Assembly (NCBI GenBank): GCA_019635795.1
Contig: JAHBYV010000016.1
Location: 24,404-88,403 of the forward strand
Length of the DNA: 64,000 bases
From: Rhizobiaceae bacterium
Lineage (GTDB): Bacteria; Pseudomonadota; Alphaproteobacteria; Rhizobiales; Rhizobiaceae
Direction of reading: 5' to 3'
This document shows, one piece after another, positions 35,148 through 43,004 of the stretch. Position numbers and translations under genes: made by a program. How positions within the stretch are numbered: the first letter of the stretch is position 1; each line of letters begins with the position of its first letter. The notes beneath the pieces are model-generated. The model was not told the origin of the DNA, did no database searches, and was given only the letters and a program-made list of their open reading frames with translations.

Positions 35148-35894
35148 ATGAATGAAAAGAAAGACGTGATCCGCCCGACAGATGCGGAAGCAATCAGCCT
35201 TTCAAAGAAGTTGGTGCGCACGGCGCATTTTGGTGCATTGGCTGTGCTTGACCCGCAGGACGGCTCTCCCTTCGTCAGTCGCGCGGGTGTCGCGACATTG
35301 ATGGACGGCACGCCAATAATACTGGTTTCACTACTTTCCCAACACACGCAGGCAATTCTGGCAGATGCTCGTTGCTCCCTGCTTTTGGGAGAACCCGGAA
35401 AGGGCGATCCGCTTGCATACCCGCGGTTGTCCCTCGTGTGCCGTGCGCAGAAAATCGAGCGCGACACTCCAGCCTACGAGACTGCGCGCCGGCGCTATCT
35501 CAACCGGCACCAAAAGGCGAAACTCTATGTAGGGCTCGGGGATTTCAATTTCTTTGCGCTGCAGATCTCCCATGCGAGCCTGAACGGTGGGTTTGGCAAG
35601 GCATACCGCCTGACTGCCGATGACTTGCTCACAATTGGGCCAGCGAGCGAACTTGATGAGGTCGAGCAGGCGACCCTCGATGCAATAAATGAACAACATC
35701 CGGTTGAAGTTGAACGCTTTGCCCGTGCAGCCGGCGCAAAGGGCGAACGCTTCCGTCTCGTAGGCATTGGTGCCGACGGGATAGATATCGCCTCAGAAAG
35801 AGGCTTCTATCGCTTAGAATATTCGAATTATCTAAAGAATGCAAAAGACCTTTTACGGAATCTTGTTATTACTTGTGAGTATAGGGGTTGCTAA
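35148..35894 (+). CDS. HugZ-like/pyridoxamine 5'-phosphate oxidase-fold protein with DUF2470 tail
   Basis: A 248-residue protein with an FMN-binding split-barrel (HugZ/PPOX-like; ARTAHFGALAVLDPQDG-type start at about residue 22) and a C-terminal DUF2470 domain (LDAINEQHPVEVERFARAAG). HugZ and HutZ of pathogens degrade heme, but most family members are uncharacterised, so a heme role is only a possibility. It is not next to the hmu locus, which lies 11 kb away. The last dozen residues (LRNLVITCEYRGC) diverge from the usual tail and are encoded in AT-rich DNA. An ATG at 35148 follows GGAGAG. Confidence 0.8.
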   Translation: MNEKKDVIRPTDAEAISLSKKLVRTAHFGALAVLDPQDGSPFVSRAGVATLMDGTPIILVSLLSQHTQAILADARCSLLLGEPGKGDPLAYPRLSLVCRAQKIERDTPAYETARRRYLNRHQKAKLYVGLGDFNFFALQISHASLNGGFGKAYRLTADDLLTIGPASELDEVEQATLDAINEQHPVEVERFARAAGAKGERFRLVGIGADGIDIASERGFYRLEYSNYLKNAKDLLRNLVITCEYRGC

Positions 35895-36070
35895 TTCTAC
35901 TTTCTGCTAATACAGGTATTGGTGCATGACCGGAAATGGCGATTCCGACTTGCCGACGGTCACTTGTACAGTGGTTGAGTCTTGTGTGCGGAGTAATAGC
36001 GCGACGAGGTTTTGAAATGTAATGGCAGGGTTGTGCGGACGACCCTTGCAAAACTAATTGGCGGATTAGA

Positions 36071-36367
36071 ATGCTCAAACAACCGAAAACTGATGTAACC
36101 GGCGATGCTGCAAAGTTTTTGACAGCATTGGGGAACCGTAAGAGGCTGGCTATTGTTGGCCATCTTCTTGATGAAGAAATGTCGGTCAATGAAATTGCGG
36201 AGCAGGTCTCTTTGAGCCAATCCGCATTGTCCCAGCACCTTGCAAAGCTTCGGGGTCTTAACCTCGTTCAGACGCGCCGGGACCGGCAGATGATCTATTA
36301 CTCCTGCAAGTCAGAAGAAGTTCGCAAGCTCTACAATACGCTGAATGACATTTTTGGTGAAATGTAG
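36071..36367 (+). CDS. NolR-like ArsR-family transcription regulator
   Basis: A 98-residue winged-helix repressor of the ArsR family. The recognition helix region SLSQSALSQHLAKLRGLNLVQ and the wing TRRDRQMIYYS closely resemble those of Sinorhizobium NolR. It has no cysteine metal site at the usual ArsR position, so metal sensing is unlikely. NolR represses nodulation and core metabolic genes in rhizobia. In non-symbionts it acts as a global regulator. The target genes here are unknown. Confidence 0.85.
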   Translation: MLKQPKTDVTGDAAKFLTALGNRKRLAIVGHLLDEEMSVNEIAEQVSLSQSALSQHLAKLRGLNLVQTRRDRQMIYYSCKSEEVRKLYNTLNDIFGEM

Positions 36368-36385
36368 TTTTTGTTTCTGATGCTG

Positions 36386-36406
36386 GACCGGCTCAATGAG
36401 CCGGTC
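36386..36406 (+). terminator. Perfect hairpin after the nolR-like gene
   Basis: GACCGGCTC-AAT-GAGCCGGTC is a perfect 9-bp stem with a three-base loop, 19 bp after the regulator's stop. No T-run follows. The upstream candidate ATG (36396) of the next gene lies in its loop. Confidence 0.5.
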
Positions 36407-36419
36407 TATCAGCACGCGG

Positions 36420-37214
36420 ATGATACCGGTCAAGATTTCAGACGCAGACGATCCGCGAATTGCGCATTATCGCAATATTCGTGAGCGCGACCTTGTTGGA
36501 AGGCAGTCCCGCTTTGTTGCTGAAGGCAAGGTTGTTCTCGAACACCTTCTGCGATCCAGCCATTTCCAGACGGAGTCGCTGCTTCTGCTGGAGCGGCGCT
36601 TGCCATTGGTGGCCGACCTTATTGCATCACGTCCCGATGTGCCTGTTTTCGTGGTTAGCGATCAGGTCATGGAGGAAATCGCGGGGTTCAATGTCCATCG
36701 TGGTATTCTCGCGATTGGCAGACGAGAACAACCCCTGGAGCCAGGGAAGCTTGCCGCCGGGCTTCCCGAACACGCCACTGTTGTCGTATGCGTGGGCATA
36801 TCAAATCACGACAACATAGGCTCGATTTTCCGCAACGCTGCCGCCTTCGGGGCCGGCGCGGTTCTGATCGACAAAACCTGTTGTGATCCGCTTTACCGCA
36901 AGGCCTTGCGCGTGTCCGTTGGTGCCGTGCTGAAGGTTCCATATGCGCAGTTCGACGATGCGGTGGAGCTGGCGGAACTGCTGGATTCGATGAATTTCCG
37001 GCAGTTCGGGCTTTCACCTTCGGGACGTCAAACGATTGGGGAGGTCGCGCCGGGTGGCCGAGTTGCGCTCTATGTCGGGGCGGAGGGGCCGGGTTTGCCG
37101 CCGTCAATTCTGGAGCGCATCACCAGTGTGCGCATTCCGATCCGCCAGGATTTCGATAGCCTGAATGCCGCGGCGGCGACAGCAATCGCATTGCATCATT
37201 TTCCGGTGCTATGA
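36420..37214 (+). CDS. TrmH/SpoU family RNA 2'-O-methyltransferase
   Basis: A 264-residue SPOUT methyltransferase. An N-terminal RNA-binding domain begins IAHYRNIRERDLVGRQSRFVAEG. The knotted SAM-binding motifs are NHDNIGSIFRNAAAFG, CDPLYRKALRVSVGA, VALYVGAEGPGLP and IPIRQDFDSLNAAAATAIAL. It methylates a ribose of rRNA or tRNA, and the target base cannot be named. I prefer the ATG at 36420 because the one at 36396 sits within the hairpin just upstream. The end overlaps the convergent coiled-coil gene by 6 bp. Confidence 0.87.
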   Translation: MIPVKISDADDPRIAHYRNIRERDLVGRQSRFVAEGKVVLEHLLRSSHFQTESLLLLERRLPLVADLIASRPDVPVFVVSDQVMEEIAGFNVHRGILAIGRREQPLEPGKLAAGLPEHATVVVCVGISNHDNIGSIFRNAAAFGAGAVLIDKTCCDPLYRKALRVSVGAVLKVPYAQFDDAVELAELLDSMNFRQFGLSPSGRQTIGEVAPGGRVALYVGAEGPGLPPSILERITSVRIPIRQDFDSLNAAAATAIALHHFPVL

Positions 37215-38270
37215 CGACTTCGCAATCTCTCTGCTAACCTTGCGAATGCGTTCTTCAAGGCTGGGTGGAGGCTCGCTGGTACGATCCGGGAAACGCGGCG
37301 ATTGCGTATCAAGCGCGCGCAAGATGGGTTCCCGCTGCCCTTCGCGCGAAGCGGTCAGAACGACAACGCGGGCAGCAAGATCGTGCATCGTTTCGCGCAA
37401 TTGCGCATCGCTTTCCTCGACCTTTGATTGCAGCGTTTCCAACTCCTCAGCAAGCTGCGTGTTCTCGTGTTGCACTTCCGCCAACTTTACATCATCCGAA
37501 ACGACTTCGCGCGTCCGGGCTTTCAGCCTCTCGATTTCACGTTCGCGGCGCGCGATCTTGTCGTCTCGGTCGCTCAAATCTGCGATTGCCCTGTCAAGTT
37601 TCTCCTGCAATTCGCGGATACGCTTGCGTTCATAATCGATACTGTCTGTCACGGATTTGTCCGATAATTCAATGGTTTCCAGCTTGCGCACGGCTCTTGT
37701 GCGCTCGCGTCGCAGTTTCGCCGTCTCGCGTTCGAGCCGGTCAATTTCAGTCTCGTTCGCCAAAAGCTCGACGTGGCGCGCAGTCGATGTCAGCTTTGCC
37801 TCTTCGTAAAGCTCTCCGAGCTTCGTGAGCTCTTCTATGCGGGCAGCGAGTGCGTTTTCCACCTCTTCGGCTTTGCTCGCAAACTGTTTGATATTTTCAT
37901 CCCGCGCCCGGATTTCTTTCTGGAAGGAATCCTTCAATGATTCCAGCTCGCTGACGCGCAGACGCATTTGTTCGCGTTCCGTAGACCAGCGGTCCAGCTT
38001 GCGCTTCTGCCTGCTTGCTTCAACCTTTTGCGCCAGAAGTCTTTCCTTCGCGTCGTACAGTTGCATCTCAACACGTCGCAACGCCATCGCATATTCGGCG
38101 CGCTGCTGGTCACGTGAAGCAAGCAATTCTTCGCGAGAAATGGGGAGCGATGCCTCAATGCCCCGTTTGGTCAGGCGCACCGCCCGCCGCCAAATGGCAG
38201 GCAAGGCAAGTAAGGCCACAAACGAGGCGCAGAAAAAGCCAAGAAGGAAGATCAAGATTGATTGGATCAC
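37209..38270 (-). CDS. Membrane-anchored long coiled-coil protein of unknown function
   Basis: A 353-residue protein with one N-terminal membrane helix (ILIFLLGFFCASFVALLAL) followed by about 270 residues of heptad-rich coiled coil, dense in Glu, Arg and Lys. The topology (short N-terminus, helix, long cytoplasmic or periplasmic coiled coil) suggests a scaffold. It is a conserved type in Hyphomicrobiales with no known function that I can name. It lies next to the cell-cycle cluster but faces away from it. Confidence 0.75.
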   Translation of the reverse strand: MIQSILIFLLGFFCASFVALLALPAIWRRAVRLTKRGIEASLPISREELLASRDQQRAEYAMALRRVEMQLYDAKERLLAQKVEASRQKRKLDRWSTEREQMRLRVSELESLKDSFQKEIRARDENIKQFASKAEEVENALAARIEELTKLGELYEEAKLTSTARHVELLANETEIDRLERETAKLRRERTRAVRKLETIELSDKSVTDSIDYERKRIRELQEKLDRAIADLSDRDDKIARREREIERLKARTREVVSDDVKLAEVQHENTQLAEELETLQSKVEESDAQLRETMHDLAARVVVLTASREGQREPILRALDTQSPRFPDRTSEPPPSLEERIRKVSREIAKSS

Positions 38271-38337
38271 AAACCTGATTCCGTTTCACAATGCCAGTAT
38301 TTGGCACCGATGGGCAGCGATTCCAATCTTTGTCGGG

Positions 38338-38907
38338 TTAAAATGGGTTCCAGGTCGGCTGATCTGTCACTTTCAGATAGCCGACATTGACGCCAAGTCG
38401 CGCTCCGACGCCCGTGCGGATGGGAACAAGCAGCACATCGCCGTGCTTCATGACATTGAACCCGATACCCGCGACCACATAGGCCGACCCTGCGACGCCG
38501 CCAAAGCGATTATAAAGGTTGCTTGTGTCGGTCATGTTGTAAACCAACATCATTGTACGTGAACCCTGACCGCCAAAGTCGATGCCGATTGAAGGGCCTT
38601 GCCAGTAGAGCCGATGATCGCCCGCGTTCTTGGTGTAAAGCATTCCCTCGCCATAGGTGAGCCCGCCGATCCAGGCACCAGAGCCTTCCTCGCCAAGCAC
38701 ATAGCCATTCGGCAAACCGTAAGACGCAAAGGCCTTTTCTATAACGCTCGCCAAGCCGCCTGAGGTCGCACCGAAGAATCTGTGCCCTGAATCAACGATT
38801 TCCTGCATGGAATATTCGTTGGCAGCGAGCGCTGGCGAGGCCATGGACACAAGCCCGGCGGCCGAAAGAATGAGCGCTGAACGTCGTGTGATCTTGCTGT
38901 TATGCAT
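38338..38907 (-). CDS. eipA: EipA-type envelope integrity protein (DUF1134)
   Basis: A 189-residue exported protein of the DUF1134 family. The signal peptide (about residues 1-28) contains TRRSALILSAAGL and could be Tat- or Sec-type. The mature part has the family core GHRFFGATSGGLASVIEKAF and GIDFGGQGSRTMMLVYN. In Brucella, EipA is a periplasmic small-barrel protein needed for envelope integrity and is under CtrA control. That is consistent with its place 250 bp from chpT and ctrA. The ATG at 38907 follows GGAGATTGCAAG. A longer frame to 38976 lacks signal features. Confidence 0.88.
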   Translation of the reverse strand: MHNSKITRRSALILSAAGLVSMASPALAANEYSMQEIVDSGHRFFGATSGGLASVIEKAFASYGLPNGYVLGEEGSGAWIGGLTYGEGMLYTKNAGDHRLYWQGPSIGIDFGGQGSRTMMLVYNMTDTSNLYNRFGGVAGSAYVVAGIGFNVMKHGDVLLVPIRTGVGARLGVNVGYLKVTDQPTWNPF

Positions 38908-39155
38908 CTTGCAATCTCCGTTCCGGAGCGGTTCCATCAGAATCAAAGGGAAAATTAACGCGAAAATCTTTTCCAATTGTTAACCCTGAATCTCCTGACC
39001 TTCCAATGCAGCCAATTGATTCCACGCAGGTATGATTTCGCACTTTTCTTGAATGGATGCTGAACGGTGTGTACCAGATTATACTTTGAAACGCTTGATT
39101 CGGTACTTGCCGTATCGAATCAAGTAATCCCTGATGTCTGGAGAACATAACGCCG

Positions 39156-39785
39156 ATGGCAGACCTGTTTACTTTGTCGGCAGCCGATCTGGCTGCGCTT
39201 TTGTGCAGCCGCGTTTGCCATGACATCATATCTCCGGTCGGTGCAATTAATAATGGTCTCGAATTGCTTGACGAAGGCGGGGCCGACGAAGACGCAATGA
39301 ATCTCATTCGCGCCAGCGCGCGCAATGCGTCGGCCCGGTTGCAATTTGCCCGGATTGCCTTTGGTGCAGCCGGTTCGGCCGGAATGCTCATAGATACCGG
39401 CGATGCCGAATCGGTCGCGCATTCCTTCATGAAGGGCGAGAAGCCGGAGTTTATCTGGAACGGCAAACGCGCCTTGTTGCCTAAGAACAAGGTCAAGCTA
39501 CTCTTGAACCTTATTCTGGTGGCAAACGCAGCTATCCCGCGCGGCGGCAAAATCGTTGTGACGTTGGAAGATCTCGAAACGCATCCGCGCTTCCGCCTTG
39601 CTTCGAGCGGCCCGATGTTGCGCGTGCCGGCCAAGTTCCTTGAGCTTCACTCCGGAGCAAAGCCCGAAGAGGCGATTGATGCTCATGCTGTGCAGCCGTA
39701 TTACACACTGCTTCTTGCGCGGGAGGCAGGCATGACCGTTTCGATTCACGCAACGCCCGAAGAAGTGGCGTTGAGCGCCGAGTGA
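39156..39785 (+). CDS. chpT: Histidine phosphotransferase ChpT
   Basis: A 209-residue ChpT. The phospho-acceptor is His22 in SRVCHDIISPVGAI, the same position as in Brucella and Caulobacter ChpT. A four-helix dimerisation domain (about 1-90) is followed by a Bergerat-like domain (about 95-209). ChpT takes phosphate from CckA and passes it to CtrA and CpdR. It sits next to ctrA, convergent with it, and the two share the terminator at 39810-39840. Having chpT adjacent to ctrA is a Rhizobiales arrangement. Confidence 0.93.
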   Translation: MADLFTLSAADLAALLCSRVCHDIISPVGAINNGLELLDEGGADEDAMNLIRASARNASARLQFARIAFGAAGSAGMLIDTGDAESVAHSFMKGEKPEFIWNGKRALLPKNKVKLLLNLILVANAAIPRGGKIVVTLEDLETHPRFRLASSGPMLRVPAKFLELHSGAKPEEAIDAHAVQPYYTLLLAREAGMTVSIHATPEEVALSAE

Positions 39786-39809
39786 TCGGACACAACGAAC
39801 CGCATAAAC

Positions 39810-39840
39810 AAAAAGGCCGCCCCTGGAAGGCGGCCTTTTT
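39810..39840. terminator. Bidirectional terminator between chpT and ctrA
   Basis: A perfect 12-bp stem, AAAAAGGCCGCC (39810-39821) and GGCGGCCTTTTT (39829-39840), with a 7-nt loop. The A and T runs at the ends make it functional in both directions. Confidence 0.88.
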
Positions 39841-39856
39841 CATATCTCGTATTCGA

Positions 39857-40552
39857 TCAGGCGCTTTCGCGCATGTCGTCCGGCTCGCGCAGAACGTAAC
39901 CGCGTCCCCAGACAGTCTCGATATAGTTCTGTCCGTCAGATGCAGCGTCCAGCTTCTTGCGCAGCTTGCAGATAAAGACGTCGATGATCTTGAGTTCCGG
40001 TTCGTCCATGCCGCCATAAAGGTGGTTGAGGAACATTTCCTTCGTAAGGGTCGTGCCCTTGCGGAGCGAAAGCAGCTCCAGCATCTGGTATTCCTTGCCG
40101 GTGAGGTGGACGCGCTGGCCACCGACCTCGACCGTCTTGGCATCAAGGTTCACAACAAGGTCGCCTGTGGCGATAACCGATTGAGCGTGACCCTTCGAGC
40201 GACGCACGATTGCGTGAATGCGGGCAACAAGTTCGTCCTTGTGGAACGGCTTGGTCATGTAGTCGTCAGCGCCGAAGCCAAGGCCGCGAACCTTGTCTTC
40301 AATGCCGGCCATACCGGAAAGAATCAGGATCGGGGTCTTAACCTTGGAAAGGCGCAGCGTGCGAAGCACTTCGTACCCGGACATATCGGGCAGGTTAAGA
40401 TCAAGGAGAATAATGTCGTAGTCGTATAGCTTTCCAAGATCCACGCCTTCTTCACCGAGATCGGTGGTATAGACGTTGAAGCTTTCCGATTTAAGCATCA
40501 ACTCGATGCTTTGTGCGGTTGCACTGTCATCTTCAATCAGCAGAACGCGCAT
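39857..40552 (-). CDS. ctrA: Cell-cycle response regulator CtrA
   Basis: A 231-residue OmpR-type regulator. The receiver domain (1-120) has the phospho-acceptor Asp51 in LLDLNLPDM, the acidic pocket IEDD and Lys in TKPFHKDEL. The winged-helix domain covers about 125-225 ([14 protein letters not shown] … [10 protein letters not shown] … WGRGYVL). It controls cell division, DNA replication and envelope or motility genes. It is phosphorylated via CckA and ChpT. The C-terminus ends in DDMRESA rather than a classic AA degradation tag. The gene starts 425 bp from the divergent fliJ-type gene. Confidence 0.97.
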   Translation of the reverse strand: MRVLLIEDDSATAQSIELMLKSESFNVYTTDLGEEGVDLGKLYDYDIILLDLNLPDMSGYEVLRTLRLSKVKTPILILSGMAGIEDKVRGLGFGADDYMTKPFHKDELVARIHAIVRRSKGHAQSVIATGDLVVNLDAKTVEVGGQRVHLTGKEYQMLELLSLRKGTTLTKEMFLNHLYGGMDEPELKIIDVFICKLRKKLDAASDGQNYIETVWGRGYVLREPDDMRESA

Positions 40553-40977
40553 CTATATCCCCTTCTTCCGCTCGTTGCCCCTCATTGCATCCCTTGAGGG
40601 TGAGCAGCCGTTGTCAAAGCCAAAGCTGCCACGAAATGGTTAACAAAACCTAATTGCTTACGCAACGCACATTGGGCATTCTGAAAAAATTGAACCATCC
40701 CATTGATTTAGATGGTTAAAATTTGTTCAGACTTTTGCCTGATCACTTCAAGATTGCCGCGTAAGCGATTCAATCGACTCCGAACTTTGTGCCTCATGGT
40801 AACCAATATTTTTACGGTGCCTTAAGGGCTTTCCCATAAGATTAACCATGCCTGTAAACGAATGGTTACCGGCGCGGTGATTGTGAAAGATTTTGTTTGT
40901 AAAATGCCCCTGATTGCGTGGCGGAGGGACAATGTGCCCGCCAGGAGGCAAAACCGGCGTATTTCGGAGTTGGAAAC
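40553..40977. promoter_or_regulatory. Divergent ctrA/fliJ control region with paired GANTC sites
   Basis: A 425-bp AT-rich region between ctrA and fliJ. Two CcrM methylation sites lie 9 bp apart, GATTC at 40767-40771 and GACTC at 40776-40780. In Caulobacter and Brucella, GANTC methylation times ctrA transcription. Several TTAA half-sites occur (for example 40640-40643, 40850s), but no full TTAA-N7-TTAA CtrA box was found. The actual promoters could not be assigned. Confidence 0.5.
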
Positions 40978-41352
40978 ATGAAGTCCTCACGTGAAAATCT
41001 GGTCAGGCTGAAGCGATTTCAGGTGGAGGAAAAGCGGCGGCAGCTGCTCCAACTCGACCAGATGATTGCAGAATTCGACCGGATGGCGAACGAACTGGAG
41101 ATGCAGGTGTTGGCTGAGGAGAAAAAGGCAGGGATCACCGATGTGAATCATTTTGCCTACCCAACATTTGCAAAGGCGGCTCGCTTGCGTCGCGACAATC
41201 TCAAGACCTCGCAAGCCGGCTTGATTGAGCAGCGCAGAACGGCTGAACATTTGCTATCGGAAGCGGAAGCTGACCTCAGCAAGGCTGAGTTACTCGAATC
41301 TCGCGATAGCCGTGGACGCGACAGCGATCACGATCTGCGCAACGCAGTTTAA
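40978..41352 (+). CDS. fliJ: FliJ-like flagellar export chaperone
   Basis: A 124-residue highly helical protein starting MKSSRENLVRLKRFQVEEKRRQ, as in alphaproteobacterial FliJ. FliJ binds the flagellar export ATPase FliI and escorts filament and hook subunits. No fliI is nearby, which is unusual, and FliJ assignments rest on weak coiled-coil similarity. It is expressed away from ctrA and ends at the hairpin at 41376-41399. Confidence 0.7.
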   Translation: MKSSRENLVRLKRFQVEEKRRQLLQLDQMIAEFDRMANELEMQVLAEEKKAGITDVNHFAYPTFAKAARLRRDNLKTSQAGLIEQRRTAEHLLSEAEADLSKAELLESRDSRGRDSDHDLRNAV

Positions 41353-41375
41353 AATTCTACAGATCGGATTTAAGC

Positions 41376-41399
41376 GGCCGGCAAATGCCGGTCGTTTTT
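41376..41399 (+). terminator. Terminator after fliJ
   Basis: GGCCGG (41376-41381) and CCGGTC (41388-41393) pair with one G-T wobble around CAAATG, followed by GTTTTTGTTT. Confidence 0.7.
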
Positions 41400-41452
41400 G
41401 TTTGCCCAAAGCGAAGGTAAACGCAGGGCCAAAGCGAATAAAACGCGGGAAA

Positions 41453-41475
41453 GCCGCGCGACAATGTCGCGCGGC
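41453..41475 (-). terminator. Terminator after sciP
   Basis: A perfect 10-bp stem, GCCGCGCGAC and GTCGCGCGGC, with an AAT loop. On the minus strand it is followed by TTTCCC and lies 28 bp after the sciP stop. Confidence 0.6.
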
Positions 41476-41502
41476 CACCATGCGAATGGATTTTCTGATT
41501 AA

Positions 41503-41778
41503 TCAGTGCCGATATTGCTGAATGCGCGTTGTGCGCAGTCCAGCCAGTCCAAACTCGTCGATCGACGCTTGCCATGACAAGAATTCTTCGGTCGTCAGCT
41601 TATAGCGCTGACAAGCCTCCTCAAGGCTGAGCAGACCGCCACGGACAGCCGCAACGACTTCAGCCTTGCGGCGAATCACCCATCGACGGGTGTTGGACGG
41701 TGGAAGGTCCGCTACGGTAAGCGGGCTCCCATCAGGTCCGATAACATACTTCACACGCGGTCTAACCAGATCGGTCAT
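41503..41778 (-). CDS. sciP: SciP-type CtrA inhibitor (DUF1153)
   Basis: A 91-residue DUF1153 protein nearly identical in layout to Caulobacter SciP: VKYVIGPDGSPLTVADLPP, then the helix-turn-helix part WVIRRKAEVVAAVRGGLLS and LAGLRTTRIQQYRH at the end. SciP binds CtrA at target promoters in newborn swarmer cells and blocks activation. The ATG at 41778 follows GAGTAGC. A frame seven codons longer is spurious. A near-CtrA box (41880-41894) lies about 100 bp upstream. Its presence beside ctrA, chpT and eipA makes this a compact cell-cycle cluster. Confidence 0.92.
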   Translation of the reverse strand: MTDLVRPRVKYVIGPDGSPLTVADLPPSNTRRWVIRRKAEVVAAVRGGLLSLEEACQRYKLTTEEFLSWQASIDEFGLAGLRTTRIQQYRH

Positions 41779-41879
41779 GCTACTCTCAACACAAAACACA
41801 AAAGAACCAATCGAGAGCCAAGCTAAACAAACAGCTTTAAAAATTGCCTAAGTGCTTGGTAAGTGACTGATAAGATTTG

Positions 41880-41894
41880 TTAAGGAAAAGTTAG
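41880..41894 (-). promoter_or_regulatory. Possible CtrA box upstream of sciP
   Basis: TTAA-GGAAAAG-TTAG is one base off the CtrA consensus TTAA-N7-TTAA. It lies about 100 bp upstream of the sciP start. CtrA is known to activate sciP in Caulobacter. Confidence 0.4.
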
Positions 41895-42038
41895 GCCCTG
41901 TGGCGAGGTTGTGATGGCCCGAAATTTGGTCGAAACCTCACGGTTTGTGACGAAAACCTGTTGTTATTGACCGAATGCATGGCTTGAGTTCGCTGTGGCT
42001 GACCGTTATGTCTCCGGCCAAATTTACTGGTGAGGCGA

Positions 42039-43004
42039 ATGAAGCCACGCATTGCTGTTCTTGGTTGCGGTTATTGGGGTTCGAATCACATTCGCACTCT
42101 GGCGTCGCTTGGTTCCCTCTATGCAGTTTCTGATCTGAACATGGCCCGAGCCGAGGGTTTTGCGAGCGATCAGGAAGTTGAGGCCATCGCGCCCGACGAG
42201 CTATTCACGCGGGACGACGTTGATGCCATCGTAATGGCCTTGCCACCGCAATTTCATGCCGAGGCTGCGATCAAGACAGTTGAGAACGGCAAGGATGTGC
42301 TGGTTGAAAAGCCGATAGCTCTCACGGTCGCAGATGGGGAGCGGGTTGTTGCCGCTGCCCATGCCAACAATCGTATATTGATGGTAGGTCACGTCCTGCG
42401 TTTCCATCCGGCTTTTGAAAAGCTCAAGGCTTTGATTGATGCCGGTGAGTTGGGCGAGGTCCGCTACATTCATTCCCACCGGCTTGGACTTGGAAAATTC
42501 CACACTGAAAATGACGCTTTGTGGGACCTTGCCCCGCATGACCTGTCAATGATTCTGGCAATTACAGGTATGCCGCCGGTGGAAGTGCGCGGCGAAGGTG
42601 CTGCGCTTCTCGATCATTTGAGCGACTTCGCGCATTTGCACATGCGCTTTCCGAACGGCCTTCGCAGTCACCTCTTCACGTCACGCCTCAATCCATACCG
42701 CGAGCGCCGCCTGACAGTCGTAGGCAACAAGGCAATGGCAGTGTTCGACGATGTTGAGCCGTGGGAGCGCAAGCTGGCCGTTTACAGGCACGCGGTTTGG
42801 CAGGATAGCGGCCACTGGGCTTTCACGCATAATGAACCGGCCTATGTTCAGATCGAGCAGGGGATGCCGTTAACGCGCGAATTGCAGCATTTTCTGCATT
42901 GCATTCGCACGCGCGAAGCGCCGCGCACCAGCGGCGAAGAGGCGGTAGATGTTCTGAAAATTTTGACCGCAGGCACAGTCGGCCACGATGGCCCGAAAGG
43001 CTGA
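42039..43004 (+). CDS. Gfo/Idh/MocA-family NAD(P)-dependent oxidoreductase
   Basis: A 321-residue oxidoreductase with an N-terminal Rossmann fold (IAVLGCGYWGSNHIR) and the family Lys in VEKPIAL near residue 90. HDLSMIL supplies the conserved His of the C-terminal domain. The close resemblance of the first 30 residues to WlbA/WbpB-type enzymes suggests a nucleotide-sugar dehydrogenase. No other sugar-synthesis genes are nearby. The ATG at 42039 is preceded by TGAGGCGA. The GTG three codons earlier is an alternative. Confidence 0.82.
   Translation: MKPRIAVLGCGYWGSNHIRTLASLGSLYAVSDLNMARAEGFASDQEVEAIAPDELFTRDDVDAIVMALPPQFHAEAAIKTVENGKDVLVEKPIALTVADGERVVAAAHANNRILMVGHVLRFHPAFEKLKALIDAGELGEVRYIHSHRLGLGKFHTENDALWDLAPHDLSMILAITGMPPVEVRGEGAALLDHLSDFAHLHMRFPNGLRSHLFTSRLNPYRERRLTVVGNKAMAVFDDVEPWERKLAVYRHAVWQDSGHWAFTHNEPAYVQIEQGMPLTRELQHFLHCIRTREAPRTSGEEAVDVLKILTAGTVGHDGPKG

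Noticed and set aside
40640-40654. A CtrA box in the ctrA promoter
   Set aside because: TTAA-N7-TAAT differs at two or more of the eight key bases. Other TTAA sites in the region also lack a partner at the right distance.
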